From NCBI GenBank assembly GCA_040219295.1, contig JAVJST010000005.1:806001-870000 (forward strand): a DNA stretch of 64,000 bases. The letters run 5' to 3'. Of the stretch, positions 1-8,047 are shown piece by piece. Position numbers and translations under genes: made by a program. Below the pieces are notes generated by a model that searched no databases, was not told the DNA's origin, and saw only the letters and a list, made by a program, of their open reading frames with translations. Position 1 is the first letter of the stretch. The number at the start of each line of letters is the position of its first letter. The stretch comes from JAVJST01 sp040219295 (GTDB lineage: Bacteria > Pseudomonadota > Alphaproteobacteria > Rhodospirillales > Casp-alpha2).

Positions 1-304
1 CGGTTTTCTTCGCGGCCGTGGACTTGCCGGCGGTTTTCGCCGTCGCCTTGGGTGCGGCCTTGCCAAGCTTGGCTTCGAGCGCGGCGAGCCGCTTCTCGAG
101 CAACTCATTCTGTCGGCGCGCTTCGGCGGCCATGGCCTTGACCGCTTCGAACTCGTCGCGCGGCACGAGGTCGGCGTCACACATGATTCGCTCAACCCGA
201 TGTCGGATCATCGCCTCGATCTCGCTCTTCATTCCGCTGAGGGTCGAAACCGCGCCGTTCGCCACCTTTGCGAGATCTTCAAACAGTCGATTGCTGGTCT
301 GCAT
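1..304 (-). CDS. ubiK: UbiK/BMFP-type ubiquinone biosynthesis accessory factor (partial)
   Basis: The reverse strand reads from ATG at 304 and leaves the window without a stop, so the C-terminus is missing. The visible protein starts MQTSNRLFEDLAKVANGAVS, continues with a helical stretch and a second helix rich in Glu, Arg and Ala (EARRQNELLEKRLAALE, about residues 63-79), then an Ala/Lys-rich tail. This is the layout of the short coiled-coil UbiK/BMFP family (formerly DUF526), which assists the late aerobic steps of ubiquinone synthesis in proteobacteria. It is divergent from hldD with a 104-base gap. Family assignment is good; the specific ubiquinone role is by homology. Confidence 0.8.
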   Translation of the reverse strand, partial: MQTSNRLFEDLAKVANGAVSTLSGMKSEIEAMIRHRVERIMCDADLVPRDEFEAVKAMAAEARRQNELLEKRLAALEAKLGKAAPKATAKTAGKSTAAKKT

Positions 305-408
305 GGTCGGCTCCCGTGACGAAAAGCTCTTCTGACAATCAATATGGTCTTCCCGTCGGCGCGCCGCAACCGCTTGCGTTGGCGACAGGGACCAACCTAT
401 AAGCAGGC

Positions 409-1422
409 ATGAACGCGAGTAACGACAGCTACAAGGGACTTGTCCTGATCACGGGAGGAGCCGGGTTCATCGGGTCGGTTGCGGCGGCAACCCTCGAGGG
501 TGCCGGTTACGACATCGCCATTTGCGACCGACTGCGGTCGGGCGACAAGTGGCGCAATATCGCTAAACGAGATCTTGTGGACATCATTTCGCCGGACAAT
601 CTTTTCGACGTTCTCGAGAGCAATCCTGGCGCGTTCGACGCCGTCGTCCATATGGGGGCGATATCGTCGACGACGGAGACCGACGCGGATCTCATCGTTG
701 ATACCAATTTCAAGCTGTCGATGGCGCTCTGGCAGTGGTGTGCCGAGACGGAGACGCCGTTGATCTATGCGTCGTCAGCGGCGACGTATGGCGATGGCGC
801 CAACGGATTCGATGACGATATCGACCGAGCCGCTTTGGCGAAATTGCGGCCGATGAACCCCTATGGCTGGAGCAAACTGCTGTTCGACCGGCGCGTTGCT
901 GCCATGGTCGAGGCCGGGGAGCCGTCGCCGCCGCAGTGGGCGGGGCTGCGTTTCTTCAATGTTTACGGTCCGAACGAATATCACAAAGGATCCATGCAAA
1001 GCGTTGTTTCGCACATCTTCCCCTCGGCGCGCGAGGGAGCCACTGCGCGATTGTTCGAGTCGCACCACCCCGACTACGAGGACGGCGGCCAGCTGCGCGA
1101 CTTCGTCTGGGTCGGCGACTGCGCGAAGATGATCCACTGGCTGGTCTCGAATCCGTCCGTCAGCGGTCTTTTCAACTGCGGGACCGGAAAGGCGCGGTCG
1201 TTCCGGGAACTTGCCGAGGCGGTTTACCGCGCGCTGGATTGCGAACCGGAGATCCAGTATGTGCCGACGCCGGAAGCGATCCGCAATCGTTACCAGTATT
1301 TTACCGAAGCCGACATGGCGCGGGCCCGCGCCGCAGGATTCGATCATAAGCCGACTTCGCTTGAGGACGGCATCACGATGTACGTTCGTGACTATCTCGC
1401 AACCGAAGACCCTTACCTCTGA
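409..1422 (+). CDS. hldD: ADP-L-glycero-D-manno-heptose 6-epimerase
   Basis: A 337-residue extended short-chain dehydrogenase. The N-terminal Rossmann motif GGAGFIGS (about residues 16-23) binds NADP, a serine run SSAATYGDG lies near residues 122-130, and the catalytic YGWSK (YxxxK) sits near residue 152. The sequence KGSMQSVVSHIF and the length are typical of HldD/RfaD, which converts ADP-D-glycero-manno-heptose to the L-glycero form for the lipopolysaccharide inner core. It heads a co-directional run with lgt 18 bases downstream, fitting an envelope-biogenesis context. Other NAD-dependent epimerases are possible but less likely. Confidence 0.9.
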   Translation: MNASNDSYKGLVLITGGAGFIGSVAAATLEGAGYDIAICDRLRSGDKWRNIAKRDLVDIISPDNLFDVLESNPGAFDAVVHMGAISSTTETDADLIVDTNFKLSMALWQWCAETETPLIYASSAATYGDGANGFDDDIDRAALAKLRPMNPYGWSKLLFDRRVAAMVEAGEPSPPQWAGLRFFNVYGPNEYHKGSMQSVVSHIFPSAREGATARLFESHHPDYEDGGQLRDFVWVGDCAKMIHWLVSNPSVSGLFNCGTGKARSFRELAEAVYRALDCEPEIQYVPTPEAIRNRYQYFTEADMARARAAGFDHKPTSLEDGITMYVRDYLATEDPYL

Positions 1423-1440
1423 TCGGGCGGGCTGCGGCCG

Positions 1441-2241
1441 ATGTTCTTCGCCCTGAGTTTTCCGACCATCGATCCGGTACTGATTGAGATCGGACCCATC
1501 GTCGTCCGCTGGTATGCACTTGCCTACCTCGCGGGGCTCCTGATCGGATGGCGCATGATGTTGCGCCTGGCCGATGGCTCGGGCGGCGCGCTGACGCGAA
1601 CGCACGTTGACGACTTTCTCGTCTGGGCGACGTTCGGCGTAATCCTCGGCGGCCGGATCGGCTACGCTCTGTTCTACCGGCCCGGGTTCTATCTGGACAA
1701 TCCGCTTGAGCTACTCGCGGTATGGCAGGGCGGCATGTCGTTTCATGGCGGCATCGCCGGGGTCGTCGTGGCGGCGCTCTGGTTCGCCCGGCGCCATGAT
1801 CTGGCCGTGCTGCAGTTCGGAGACATGATCGCCAGGGTCGCGCCCGTCGGTTTGTTCTTCGGCCGAATCGCCAACTTCGTGAACGCCGAACTCTTCGGTC
1901 GTGTCACTGACGCGCCCTGGGGCATGGTTTTTCCGACGGGTGGGCCGCAGCCGCGTCACCCGAGCCAGCTCTATGAGGCGGCGCTTGAGGGGCTGGCCCT
2001 GTTCATTATCATTAACCTGCTTGCCAGGAACGCCCGGGTCCAGGCGAGGCCCGGTACCCTGGTCGGCGTCTTCCTGATCGGCTACGGCGTGTTTCGTACG
2101 GCGGTCGAGTTCGTTCGCGAGCCGGATGCGCATCTCGGGCTGATTGCCGGTCCGTTCACCATGGGTCAGGTGCTCTCGCTGCCGATGATCCTCGCCGGGC
2201 TGGCGTTCGTCGTCTACGCCAGGCGCCACGTGCGGTCATGA
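1441..2241 (+). CDS. lgt: Prolipoprotein diacylglyceryl transferase
   Basis: A 266-residue inner-membrane protein with about seven hydrophobic segments. It carries the Lgt signature around GGRIGYALFYRP (near residues 77-88), followed by WQGGMSFHGG and the conserved GRIANFVNAELFGR region (near 140-153) and HPSQLYEA. The enzyme transfers diacylglycerol from phosphatidylglycerol to the lipobox cysteine of prolipoproteins. The stop overlaps the midA start in an ATGA arrangement, so the two are probably translationally coupled. Two predicted lipoprotein genes lie about 3 kb downstream on the same strand. Confidence 0.96.
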   Translation: MFFALSFPTIDPVLIEIGPIVVRWYALAYLAGLLIGWRMMLRLADGSGGALTRTHVDDFLVWATFGVILGGRIGYALFYRPGFYLDNPLELLAVWQGGMSFHGGIAGVVVAALWFARRHDLAVLQFGDMIARVAPVGLFFGRIANFVNAELFGRVTDAPWGMVFPTGGPQPRHPSQLYEAALEGLALFIIINLLARNARVQARPGTLVGVFLIGYGVFRTAVEFVREPDAHLGLIAGPFTMGQVLSLPMILAGLAFVVYARRHVRS

Positions 2242-3332
2242 ATCCGCTCGAGGGACATCTCCGTGCCAGGATTGCCAGACAGGGCCCGTTGTCGGTCGAA
2301 CAGTTCATGGAAGACGCTCTGGGACACCCGGAGTTCGGATACTACATGACCCGGGATCCGTTCGGCGGACACGGGGACTTCACCACGGCTCCGGAAGTTT
2401 CGCAGATCTTCGGTGAACTGATCGGCGCCTGGTTGGCCAGCGTCTGGCAGGCGATGGGCGGGCCAAGCCCGATTCAATTGATTGAACTCGGACCCGGTCG
2501 CGGGACCCTGATGGCTGATGCGCTGCGCGCGGTTTGCGGTGTACGGGGTTTGCCCGACGCCATCCGCGTCGCGCTGGTTGAAACCAGTCCGGTGTTGCGC
2601 CGACGCCAGGAACAGACACTTCGCGAATCGGGCATTGGTTCGATCGACTGGTACAACGACGTATCGCAGGTGCCGGCAGGAACGAGCCTGATCGTTGCTA
2701 ACGAGTTCTTCGATGCCTTGCCTGTACGCCAATACGTCGCGCACCGTGGAAACTGGGTCGAGCGGCGCATCGACACCGACCCGAATGGCGGCGGTCTTGC
2801 CTTTGTTCTCGATCACAAACCAGCTAAGCCGCACCTGCCGCCGCCGGGAGTCTCGCCGACAAGAGACGGCGACATTCTTGAATCGTCGCCTGCGGGCCTG
2901 CGTTGCATGCACACGATCGCGGCTCGTCTCGCGGAGTTCGGCGGGGCGGGGCTCGTTATCGATTACGGTCATGCAACGACGGCGGTCGGGGACACTTTGC
3001 AGGCGGTTCGCGGGCATCGCTACGCTCGCGTACTCGATGCGCCCGGTGAACAGGATCTCACGGTTCATGTCGATTTTGCGCAGCTTGCCCGGGTTGCCAT
3101 GGAAGCCGGTGCAACGGTTCACGGTCCGGTCAGCCAGGCAGCCTTCCTGTCCCGGCTCGGAATTGATATTCGCCTTCAACGGTTGCTGGCGAACGCTCGG
3201 GACGATGACGCCGCGGCCGGCCTCGTGGCCGGCGCGCGCCGATTGATCGATGCCAAACAGATGGGTGAACTGTTCAAAGTCATGGCCGTGGCAGGTCCCG
3301 GCGTGGGTGAACCGGCGGGGTTCGCCGGGTAA
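2238..3332 (+). CDS. MidA/NDUFAF7-type SAM-dependent methyltransferase (DUF185)
   Basis: A 364-residue protein opening with the family hallmarks GPLSVEQFMEDALGHPEFGYY (split around residues 16-36) and FTTAPEVSQIFGELIGAWLA, then the SAM-binding LIELGPGRGTLMADALR (near residue 80) and VANEFFDALPVRQY (near 152). These define the MidA/NDUFAF7 family; the mitochondrial member methylates an arginine of a complex I subunit. The bacterial target is not established here. Its start overlaps the lgt stop by four bases, and pgeF follows, a gene order common in alphaproteobacteria. Confidence 0.9.
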   Translation: MNPLEGHLRARIARQGPLSVEQFMEDALGHPEFGYYMTRDPFGGHGDFTTAPEVSQIFGELIGAWLASVWQAMGGPSPIQLIELGPGRGTLMADALRAVCGVRGLPDAIRVALVETSPVLRRRQEQTLRESGIGSIDWYNDVSQVPAGTSLIVANEFFDALPVRQYVAHRGNWVERRIDTDPNGGGLAFVLDHKPAKPHLPPPGVSPTRDGDILESSPAGLRCMHTIAARLAEFGGAGLVIDYGHATTAVGDTLQAVRGHRYARVLDAPGEQDLTVHVDFAQLARVAMEAGATVHGPVSQAAFLSRLGIDIRLQRLLANARDDDAAAGLVAGARRLIDAKQMGELFKVMAVAGPGVGEPAGFAG

Positions 3333-3403
3333 TCCGGGGCTGTCCGTGCGGCACGGGAAAACGCGCTCTTTCAAGGCGTGAGTGGCCAAGCTAAAAACGG
3401 GCC

Positions 3404-4171
3404 ATGCGTATCCTTTCGGAGATTCTTACGCTCGACGGCATCGATCACGGGTTCTTCACCCGTGAGGGCGGCGTCAGCGTCGGTTTGTATAAGGGCCTCA
3501 ACTGCGGTGTCGGATCGGACGACGACCCGGCAGCCGTCTCCCGCAACAGAGCGACCGTTGAAGAAGAACTGGCGCTTTCGCCGGGCGGTCTCCTGAGCCT
3601 CTATCAGATGCATTCCCCGGCGGTGGTGATGGTTGAGGAGCCCTGGACCCAGGCGGACAAGCCGGAAGCCGATGCGATGGTCACCGACCGGCCGGGCATC
3701 GGGCTCGGTATCCTTGTTGCCGATTGCGCGCCGGTGCTGTTAGCGGACGCCGATGCCGGCGTGATCGGTGCGGCTCATGCGGGATGGAAAGGCGCCGTCG
3801 GCGGTGTGGTCGAGGCGACGGTCGCAGCCATGGAACAACTCGGTGCGGAGACCGGGCGCATTAGGGCCTCGGTGGGACCCTGTATTCATCAGCCCTCATA
3901 CGAGGTCGACGACGGTTTCCGGCAACGGTTCGTCGAACTTGATCCGGGCAACGAGAGATTCTTCGTGACCGGCGGACGTGAGGGCCACCACCAATTCGAC
4001 CTGCCATCCTTTGTTGCCGAGCGTCTCGTCGTGGCCGGCATCGCGGCGCCGGAGATTGTCGATGCCGACACTTATACCGACGAGGACAGGTTTTTCAGTT
4101 ATCGTCGGGCGACACACCGAGAGGAACCCGATTACGGTCGCAACATTGCCGCGATCCGGCTGTGCGACTAA
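3404..4171 (+). CDS. pgeF: Peptidoglycan editing factor PgeF (multicopper-oxidase-fold, DUF152)
   Basis: A 255-residue protein with the YfiH/PgeF motifs: HGFFTREGGVSVG near the N-terminus, QMHSPAVVMV (metal-ligand His), VADCAPVLLAD (ligand Cys) and AAHAGWKGAVGG (ligand His), ending with DTYTDEDRFFSYRR. In E. coli the protein removes wrongly incorporated L-serine from peptidoglycan precursors; some relatives act on purine nucleosides. The gene is 72 bases after midA. The neighbours lgt and two lipoproteins fit a cell-envelope role. Confidence 0.92.
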   Translation: MRILSEILTLDGIDHGFFTREGGVSVGLYKGLNCGVGSDDDPAAVSRNRATVEEELALSPGGLLSLYQMHSPAVVMVEEPWTQADKPEADAMVTDRPGIGLGILVADCAPVLLADADAGVIGAAHAGWKGAVGGVVEATVAAMEQLGAETGRIRASVGPCIHQPSYEVDDGFRQRFVELDPGNERFFVTGGREGHHQFDLPSFVAERLVVAGIAAPEIVDADTYTDEDRFFSYRRATHREEPDYGRNIAAIRLCD

Positions 4172-4185
4172 CGAGGGGGAGAGTA

Positions 4186-5337
4186 ATGGCACTGCATTTC
4201 AGCGAACAGGAACTAGCCGAACGTCGCGCGCGAGTCTGCGCCAAGATGCAGGCGGACGGACTCGACGGTCTGCTGATCTTCCGTCAGGAGACCATGTACT
4301 ACCTGACCGGTTACGACACGTTCGGCTACGTTTTTTTCCAGTGCCTCTATCTGGGTGCTGACGGTGTCATGACCCTCCTGACACGGTCGGCCGACCTGCG
4401 CCAGGCGCAGCACACCTCGATGATCGGCGATATCCGAATCTGGCCCGATGGTCCCGATGCCAATCCGTCTCTCGATTTACGGTCTATTCTCGACGAGCAT
4501 GGGTGCAAGGGACGAAACCTCGGCGTTGAGTGGGAAGCATACGGACTCACGGCGCGGAATGGTCAGCGTCTGGCCGCGGCTCTCGATGGGTTCTGTAGGT
4601 TGGTCGATGCGTCGGAACTCGTCAGCCGGATCCGTGTGATCAAGTCGCCGGCCGAGATCGCCTACGTCCGCCGCGCTGGCGAACTGGCCGATGCCGCCTG
4701 GCAGGCCGCCCTTGAGAGCGCGAAACCCGGTACCGATGAAGGCAAGATACTGGCGGCGATGCAGGGCGCAATTTTCGCGGGCGGCGGTGACTATCCCGGC
4801 AACGAGTTCGTCATCGGGTCCGACCGCGATGCGCTCCTGTGCCGATACAAGTCGGGTCGGCGGGTGATCGGCGAGCAGGATCAACTGACTCTCGAATGGG
4901 CCGGGGCCTACCGCCACTATCATGTCGCAATGATGCGGACGCTGTGTTTCGGTGATCCGCCGGCGCGGCAGGTCGAACTCTACGAGGCGGCAGCCGAGGC
5001 CCTCGAGGCGGTGCGCGGAGCGCTCGTCCCGGGTCGGACCTTCGGCGACGGATTCCAAGCCCACGCCGACGCGCTCGATGCCCGCGGACTGGCGTCGCAT
5101 CGGCTCAATGCCTGCGGTTACAGCCTAGGCACCACCTTTGCGCCGAACTGGATGGACTGGCCGATGCTTTATGCCGACAATCCCGTCGTCATCGAGCCGG
5201 GCATGGTGATTTTCATGCACATGATCATTGCCGACAGTGACGCCGAGTTGGCCATGACACTTGGGGAGACGGTCTTGGTCAAGGAAGGCGGGAATGAGCG
5301 TCTTTCCTCGGCCAGCCTGGACCTCATAGCCAGATAG
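4186..5337 (+). CDS. M24 / creatinase-fold protein with altered metal site
   Basis: ATG at 4186 is chosen because GGGGGAG lies just upstream and it clears the pgeF stop. The 383-residue product has an N-terminal creatinase-like domain (ARVCAKMQADGLDGLLIFRQ) and a C-terminal pita-bread domain (SRIRVIKSPAEIAYVRRAGE onward). The usual five metal ligands of aminopeptidase P look largely replaced: the Asp pair region reads LEWAGAYRHYHVAMMRT, the GHG motif is GYSLG, and the EP motif is FMHM; only LGETVLV keeps its Glu. It is therefore more likely a creatinase-, ectoine-hydrolase- or amidinohydrolase-like enzyme than a metallo-aminopeptidase. Substrate unknown. Confidence 0.8.
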   Translation: MALHFSEQELAERRARVCAKMQADGLDGLLIFRQETMYYLTGYDTFGYVFFQCLYLGADGVMTLLTRSADLRQAQHTSMIGDIRIWPDGPDANPSLDLRSILDEHGCKGRNLGVEWEAYGLTARNGQRLAAALDGFCRLVDASELVSRIRVIKSPAEIAYVRRAGELADAAWQAALESAKPGTDEGKILAAMQGAIFAGGGDYPGNEFVIGSDRDALLCRYKSGRRVIGEQDQLTLEWAGAYRHYHVAMMRTLCFGDPPARQVELYEAAAEALEAVRGALVPGRTFGDGFQAHADALDARGLASHRLNACGYSLGTTFAPNWMDWPMLYADNPVVIEPGMVIFMHMIIADSDAELAMTLGETVLVKEGGNERLSSASLDLIAR

Positions 5338-5359
5338 TCGACGGAGCGGGTGGGCCGCG

Positions 5360-5428
5360 ATGCCCTACTTCTACCTGATCATTGCATTTTCTCTTCTGGC
5401 TCTTCTCGGCATGTGCGCCATGACATGA
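5360..5428 (+). CDS. Putative 22-residue membrane peptide upstream of lipoprotein
   Basis: A short open frame starting ATG at 5360 encodes 22 residues, nearly all hydrophobic (MPYFYLIIAFSLLALLGMCA and two more), enough for one membrane helix. A GGAGCGGG sequence lies a few bases upstream. Its TGA overlaps the two ATGs at 5425 and 5428 of the following lipoprotein gene (ATGATG context), the pattern of translational coupling. No family is recognised. It could equally be a leader that only feeds ribosomes into the lipoprotein start, or chance. Confidence 0.4.
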   Translation: MPYFYLIIAFSLLALLGMCAMT

Positions 5429-5946
5429 TGGGCTTGCCTTCACCTTTCCGCTTCCTCGTTTGCATGTGTGTCGCTGCGGTGCTGGCCGGTTGCGCCGCGC
5501 CGCCGCCGGCCAAACCCGTCACGCAGACCACGACGATCCGTTCGGATAGTGACGGGCAGGCAGTGATCATCGCCCGGGGCGAGCCGAAGCTTTGGGTCGA
5601 CGAAGTTTCAGGCGCCCCCGGCGACGGCAACAAGGCCCTGACCCGCGAGCTGATCCAATTGATCGACCAGGCGGGACTGACGTTCGCGCGCTCTCCGGGG
5701 CTGGCGGACTATTTCGTCACGGCGATCGTCGACGTTTCCGTCATCGACAACCAGCGGGAAGTGGTCGAGATCGTGTGGCGCATGACGGACAGCGCCGGAA
5801 CGGAGATCGGGCAGATCAGCCAACGCAACGAGGTTTCGCGAGGTCTCCTGCACCAGGACTGGGGCGATACCGCGTTCTATGTCGCCCGCGGTGGGCTGGA
5901 GGGGGTATTCGCGATTCTCGACAGTCTCGGGCATCCACAACCCTGA
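5425..5946 (+). CDS. Small predicted lipoprotein, shares domain with the 611-residue lipoprotein
   Basis: From ATG 5425 the product is 173 residues with a lipoprotein signal peptide ending in VLAGC (lipid-bearing Cys near residue 23). After a short Pro/Thr linker comes one domain of about 120 residues marked by EVSGAPGDGNKALTRELIQL and VVEIVWRMTDSAGTEIGQIS, ending with DWGDTAFYVARGGLEGVFAIL. The same motifs occur at the C-terminus of the next gene (6049-7884). Function unknown. The start could be 5428; a longer frame from 5350 would place the signal peptide internally and is less likely. Confidence 0.8.
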   Translation: MMGLPSPFRFLVCMCVAAVLAGCAAPPPAKPVTQTTTIRSDSDGQAVIIARGEPKLWVDEVSGAPGDGNKALTRELIQLIDQAGLTFARSPGLADYFVTAIVDVSVIDNQREVVEIVWRMTDSAGTEIGQISQRNEVSRGLLHQDWGDTAFYVARGGLEGVFAILDSLGHPQP

Positions 5947-6048
5947 CCGGGCGGCGGCACGCCGGCGATTGCGGCGGATTTCCCGGGATTACGACCGCTA
6001 GGTGATGCCGCTTGCCGTGCTATCCGGCGCTTCGCTACCATCGAAAGG

Positions 6049-7884
6049 ATGCGAACCTGCTCCCTTTTGCTCGTCGTCGGCGTCGTCCTGATGACAATGA
6101 CCGGATGTGTGTCGACGCCGCTGTTCGTCGACGATATCCGTTCAAGCGATCCGGCGGGCGGCTCGGCCCTAGTCGTGCTGCCCGTTTCAGGCGTCGACGC
6201 CGACACCGGGCGCCGACTGGGTGAGAATATGGCATGGGGACTTCGCGAGGCCGGCTACCCGGCTCTTTACGCGGATCAGCCGAACAAGCGGCAGCCGATC
6301 CTGCGCGGGGCGATCGATGAGACCGACTTCGGCGAGGAAGTCGTCTGGCTGTCGCTGCGATGGACCGTACACGCGCCTGCTGCCGAGACAGACGGCGGTC
6401 AGCTGGGGGAAATCGTCGGTGTGCACCGACATCAGGTCGCGACGACGATCGAACAGTGGGCGGTGTTATCGCGTCAGGCCGTCAACCTGATCGTTGCCGA
6501 GGCGGTACCGGCCGTTCACGAGATCTCGTCGTCGCTGATCTTCCCCGACGGCATGCCGGTCAGCACGGCGGGTGAGCTGCTGCCCGATCGGCAACTCGCT
6601 TCGCTGGGGGAGGTCAGCGAGGGCGACACAATCATCGTCTCGGGGGACGGCATGGTGGTTATGCCGGCTGAGACCGATTTGGCGAAATCCGGAACCGCGG
6701 TTACGCAGACTGCGCAGTTTGAGCCGGTGTTCGAGCCCGCAGCATCGGAAGCGCCACTCGAGCCGGCTTCGGGGCCGGTCTTCCCGTCGGAGCCCGCGCC
6801 CGTGAAGGCCGCAACGGCCTTTGAACGTACTGTTCCGGAAGCGCCACCGCCCAAGCCTGACGCAACGCGGATTAAGCAGGCCGAGATCATGCCGAAGCCG
6901 ACGGGTCAGCTTCTGAACACGAGGGACGACATCGACGAACTGCCATCCGTTCCGCGGGACCCGGTTGCCAGCGAGGTCGTTTCGACAAGCGCCGGCGGGG
7001 CCAAGGACGGCGTTTCACCGTTCACCGCAATCGATGACGATCTTTCGGCCTTCAGTGACGCCGAGGTCTTGACGCCGACGTCAGCGGCCCTGGTGACCAC
7101 TGATCCATGGCTGACCATCAACGAGCCCGTGCGCCCGTCGGAAACAACGGTCCCCTCGGAAGCTGCGACGGCCGATGATCAGTCGGGAAATCAGGTTTCC
7201 GAACCCGAATCCCCGGATTCTTCGGATGAAGTCCAAGTGATCGTCTCAAACGCCGAACCGCCACCACTGCCGCCGGCCGCACCGGATATGACGAATGGCG
7301 CCCAGGAAGCCGGTGCGTTTGGCCAGCCGGTCAGCGAAACGGTGGTTGCCGAGACGCCGGCGGAGGAGGTGCCCGCATCGCCAGACGTCGAGGAGGGCGC
7401 CCGGTCGACCGAGTTGGCGTCGGGAGAGATTTCCGCCGGTGCGCTCGATGCCCGGGCCGCCCCCAATGCGGGACGGCCGGTCTTCATCGTTCGGAACGTT
7501 ACCGGTGCGCCCGGCGACGGCAATGCCGCCCTGACCCGTGCCATCAGGGGGGCGCTGCGCCAGATATCCGCCGCCGTCACGGACGATCCAACTCAGGCGA
7601 CGCATGTTCTTCAGGGTAGCGTGCGGGTCGATTCGCCCTTTGCCGGCCGCCAGAAAGTTCGCATCGTCTGGCAGGTAACCGAGATAGACGGTACAGAGAC
7701 CGGCAAGGCAATGCAGGAAAACCAGGTCCCCCAAGGCAGCCTTGACGGAGCCTGGGGCGGGACGGCCGACAAGGTCGCTGAAGCGGCTGTCGTTGGTGTC
7801 GCCGGGCTGTTTTCCGACTCTATCTCGGCGACGAAAACACAAGGCCTGTCACAACCCGATCTGCCACATGTCGGCAACGACTAA
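6049..7884 (+). CDS. Large predicted lipoprotein with two end domains and acidic Pro-rich linker
   Basis: A 611-residue protein beginning MRTCSLLLVVGVVLMTMTGC, a lipoprotein signal with the lipid-bearing Cys near residue 20. The C-terminal domain (about 475-600: GAPGDGNAALTRAIRGALRQ, VRIVWQVTEIDGTETGKAMQ) is clearly related to the preceding lipoprotein. By eye, residues about 35-170 (SALVVLPVSGVDADTGRRL, WLSLRWTVHAP) follow the same strand/helix pattern and may be a diverged copy. Between them, roughly 205-475, lies a Pro/Glu/Ala/Ser-rich stretch that looks disordered. The layout recalls periplasm-spanning outer-membrane lipoproteins, but no function is assigned. Confidence 0.82.
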   Translation: MRTCSLLLVVGVVLMTMTGCVSTPLFVDDIRSSDPAGGSALVVLPVSGVDADTGRRLGENMAWGLREAGYPALYADQPNKRQPILRGAIDETDFGEEVVWLSLRWTVHAPAAETDGGQLGEIVGVHRHQVATTIEQWAVLSRQAVNLIVAEAVPAVHEISSSLIFPDGMPVSTAGELLPDRQLASLGEVSEGDTIIVSGDGMVVMPAETDLAKSGTAVTQTAQFEPVFEPAASEAPLEPASGPVFPSEPAPVKAATAFERTVPEAPPPKPDATRIKQAEIMPKPTGQLLNTRDDIDELPSVPRDPVASEVVSTSAGGAKDGVSPFTAIDDDLSAFSDAEVLTPTSAALVTTDPWLTINEPVRPSETTVPSEAATADDQSGNQVSEPESPDSSDEVQVIVSNAEPPPLPPAAPDMTNGAQEAGAFGQPVSETVVAETPAEEVPASPDVEEGARSTELASGEISAGALDARAAPNAGRPVFIVRNVTGAPGDGNAALTRAIRGALRQISAAVTDDPTQATHVLQGSVRVDSPFAGRQKVRIVWQVTEIDGTETGKAMQENQVPQGSLDGAWGGTADKVAEAAVVGVAGLFSDSISATKTQGLSQPDLPHVGND

Positions 7885-8047
7885 AAAACGCCGGAAAGCC
7901 GCGCCTATCGGGTCTCCGCGGTTTACTTGATATGACCGCGCTGTTACATTCCGGCCCGTCCCGCACGGGGGTAAAGGGAATTGGTGCGGAGTATCCTGGA
8001 GGGTTTGCCGGGGCTTGTTTCAGGGGCCGCCGCAATCAGTTGATGAC

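Noticed and set aside
2214..3389. 391-codon minus-strand open frame
   Set aside because: Antisense to the MidA-type methyltransferase, which has clear motifs; composition is Arg/His-rich with no fold signal.
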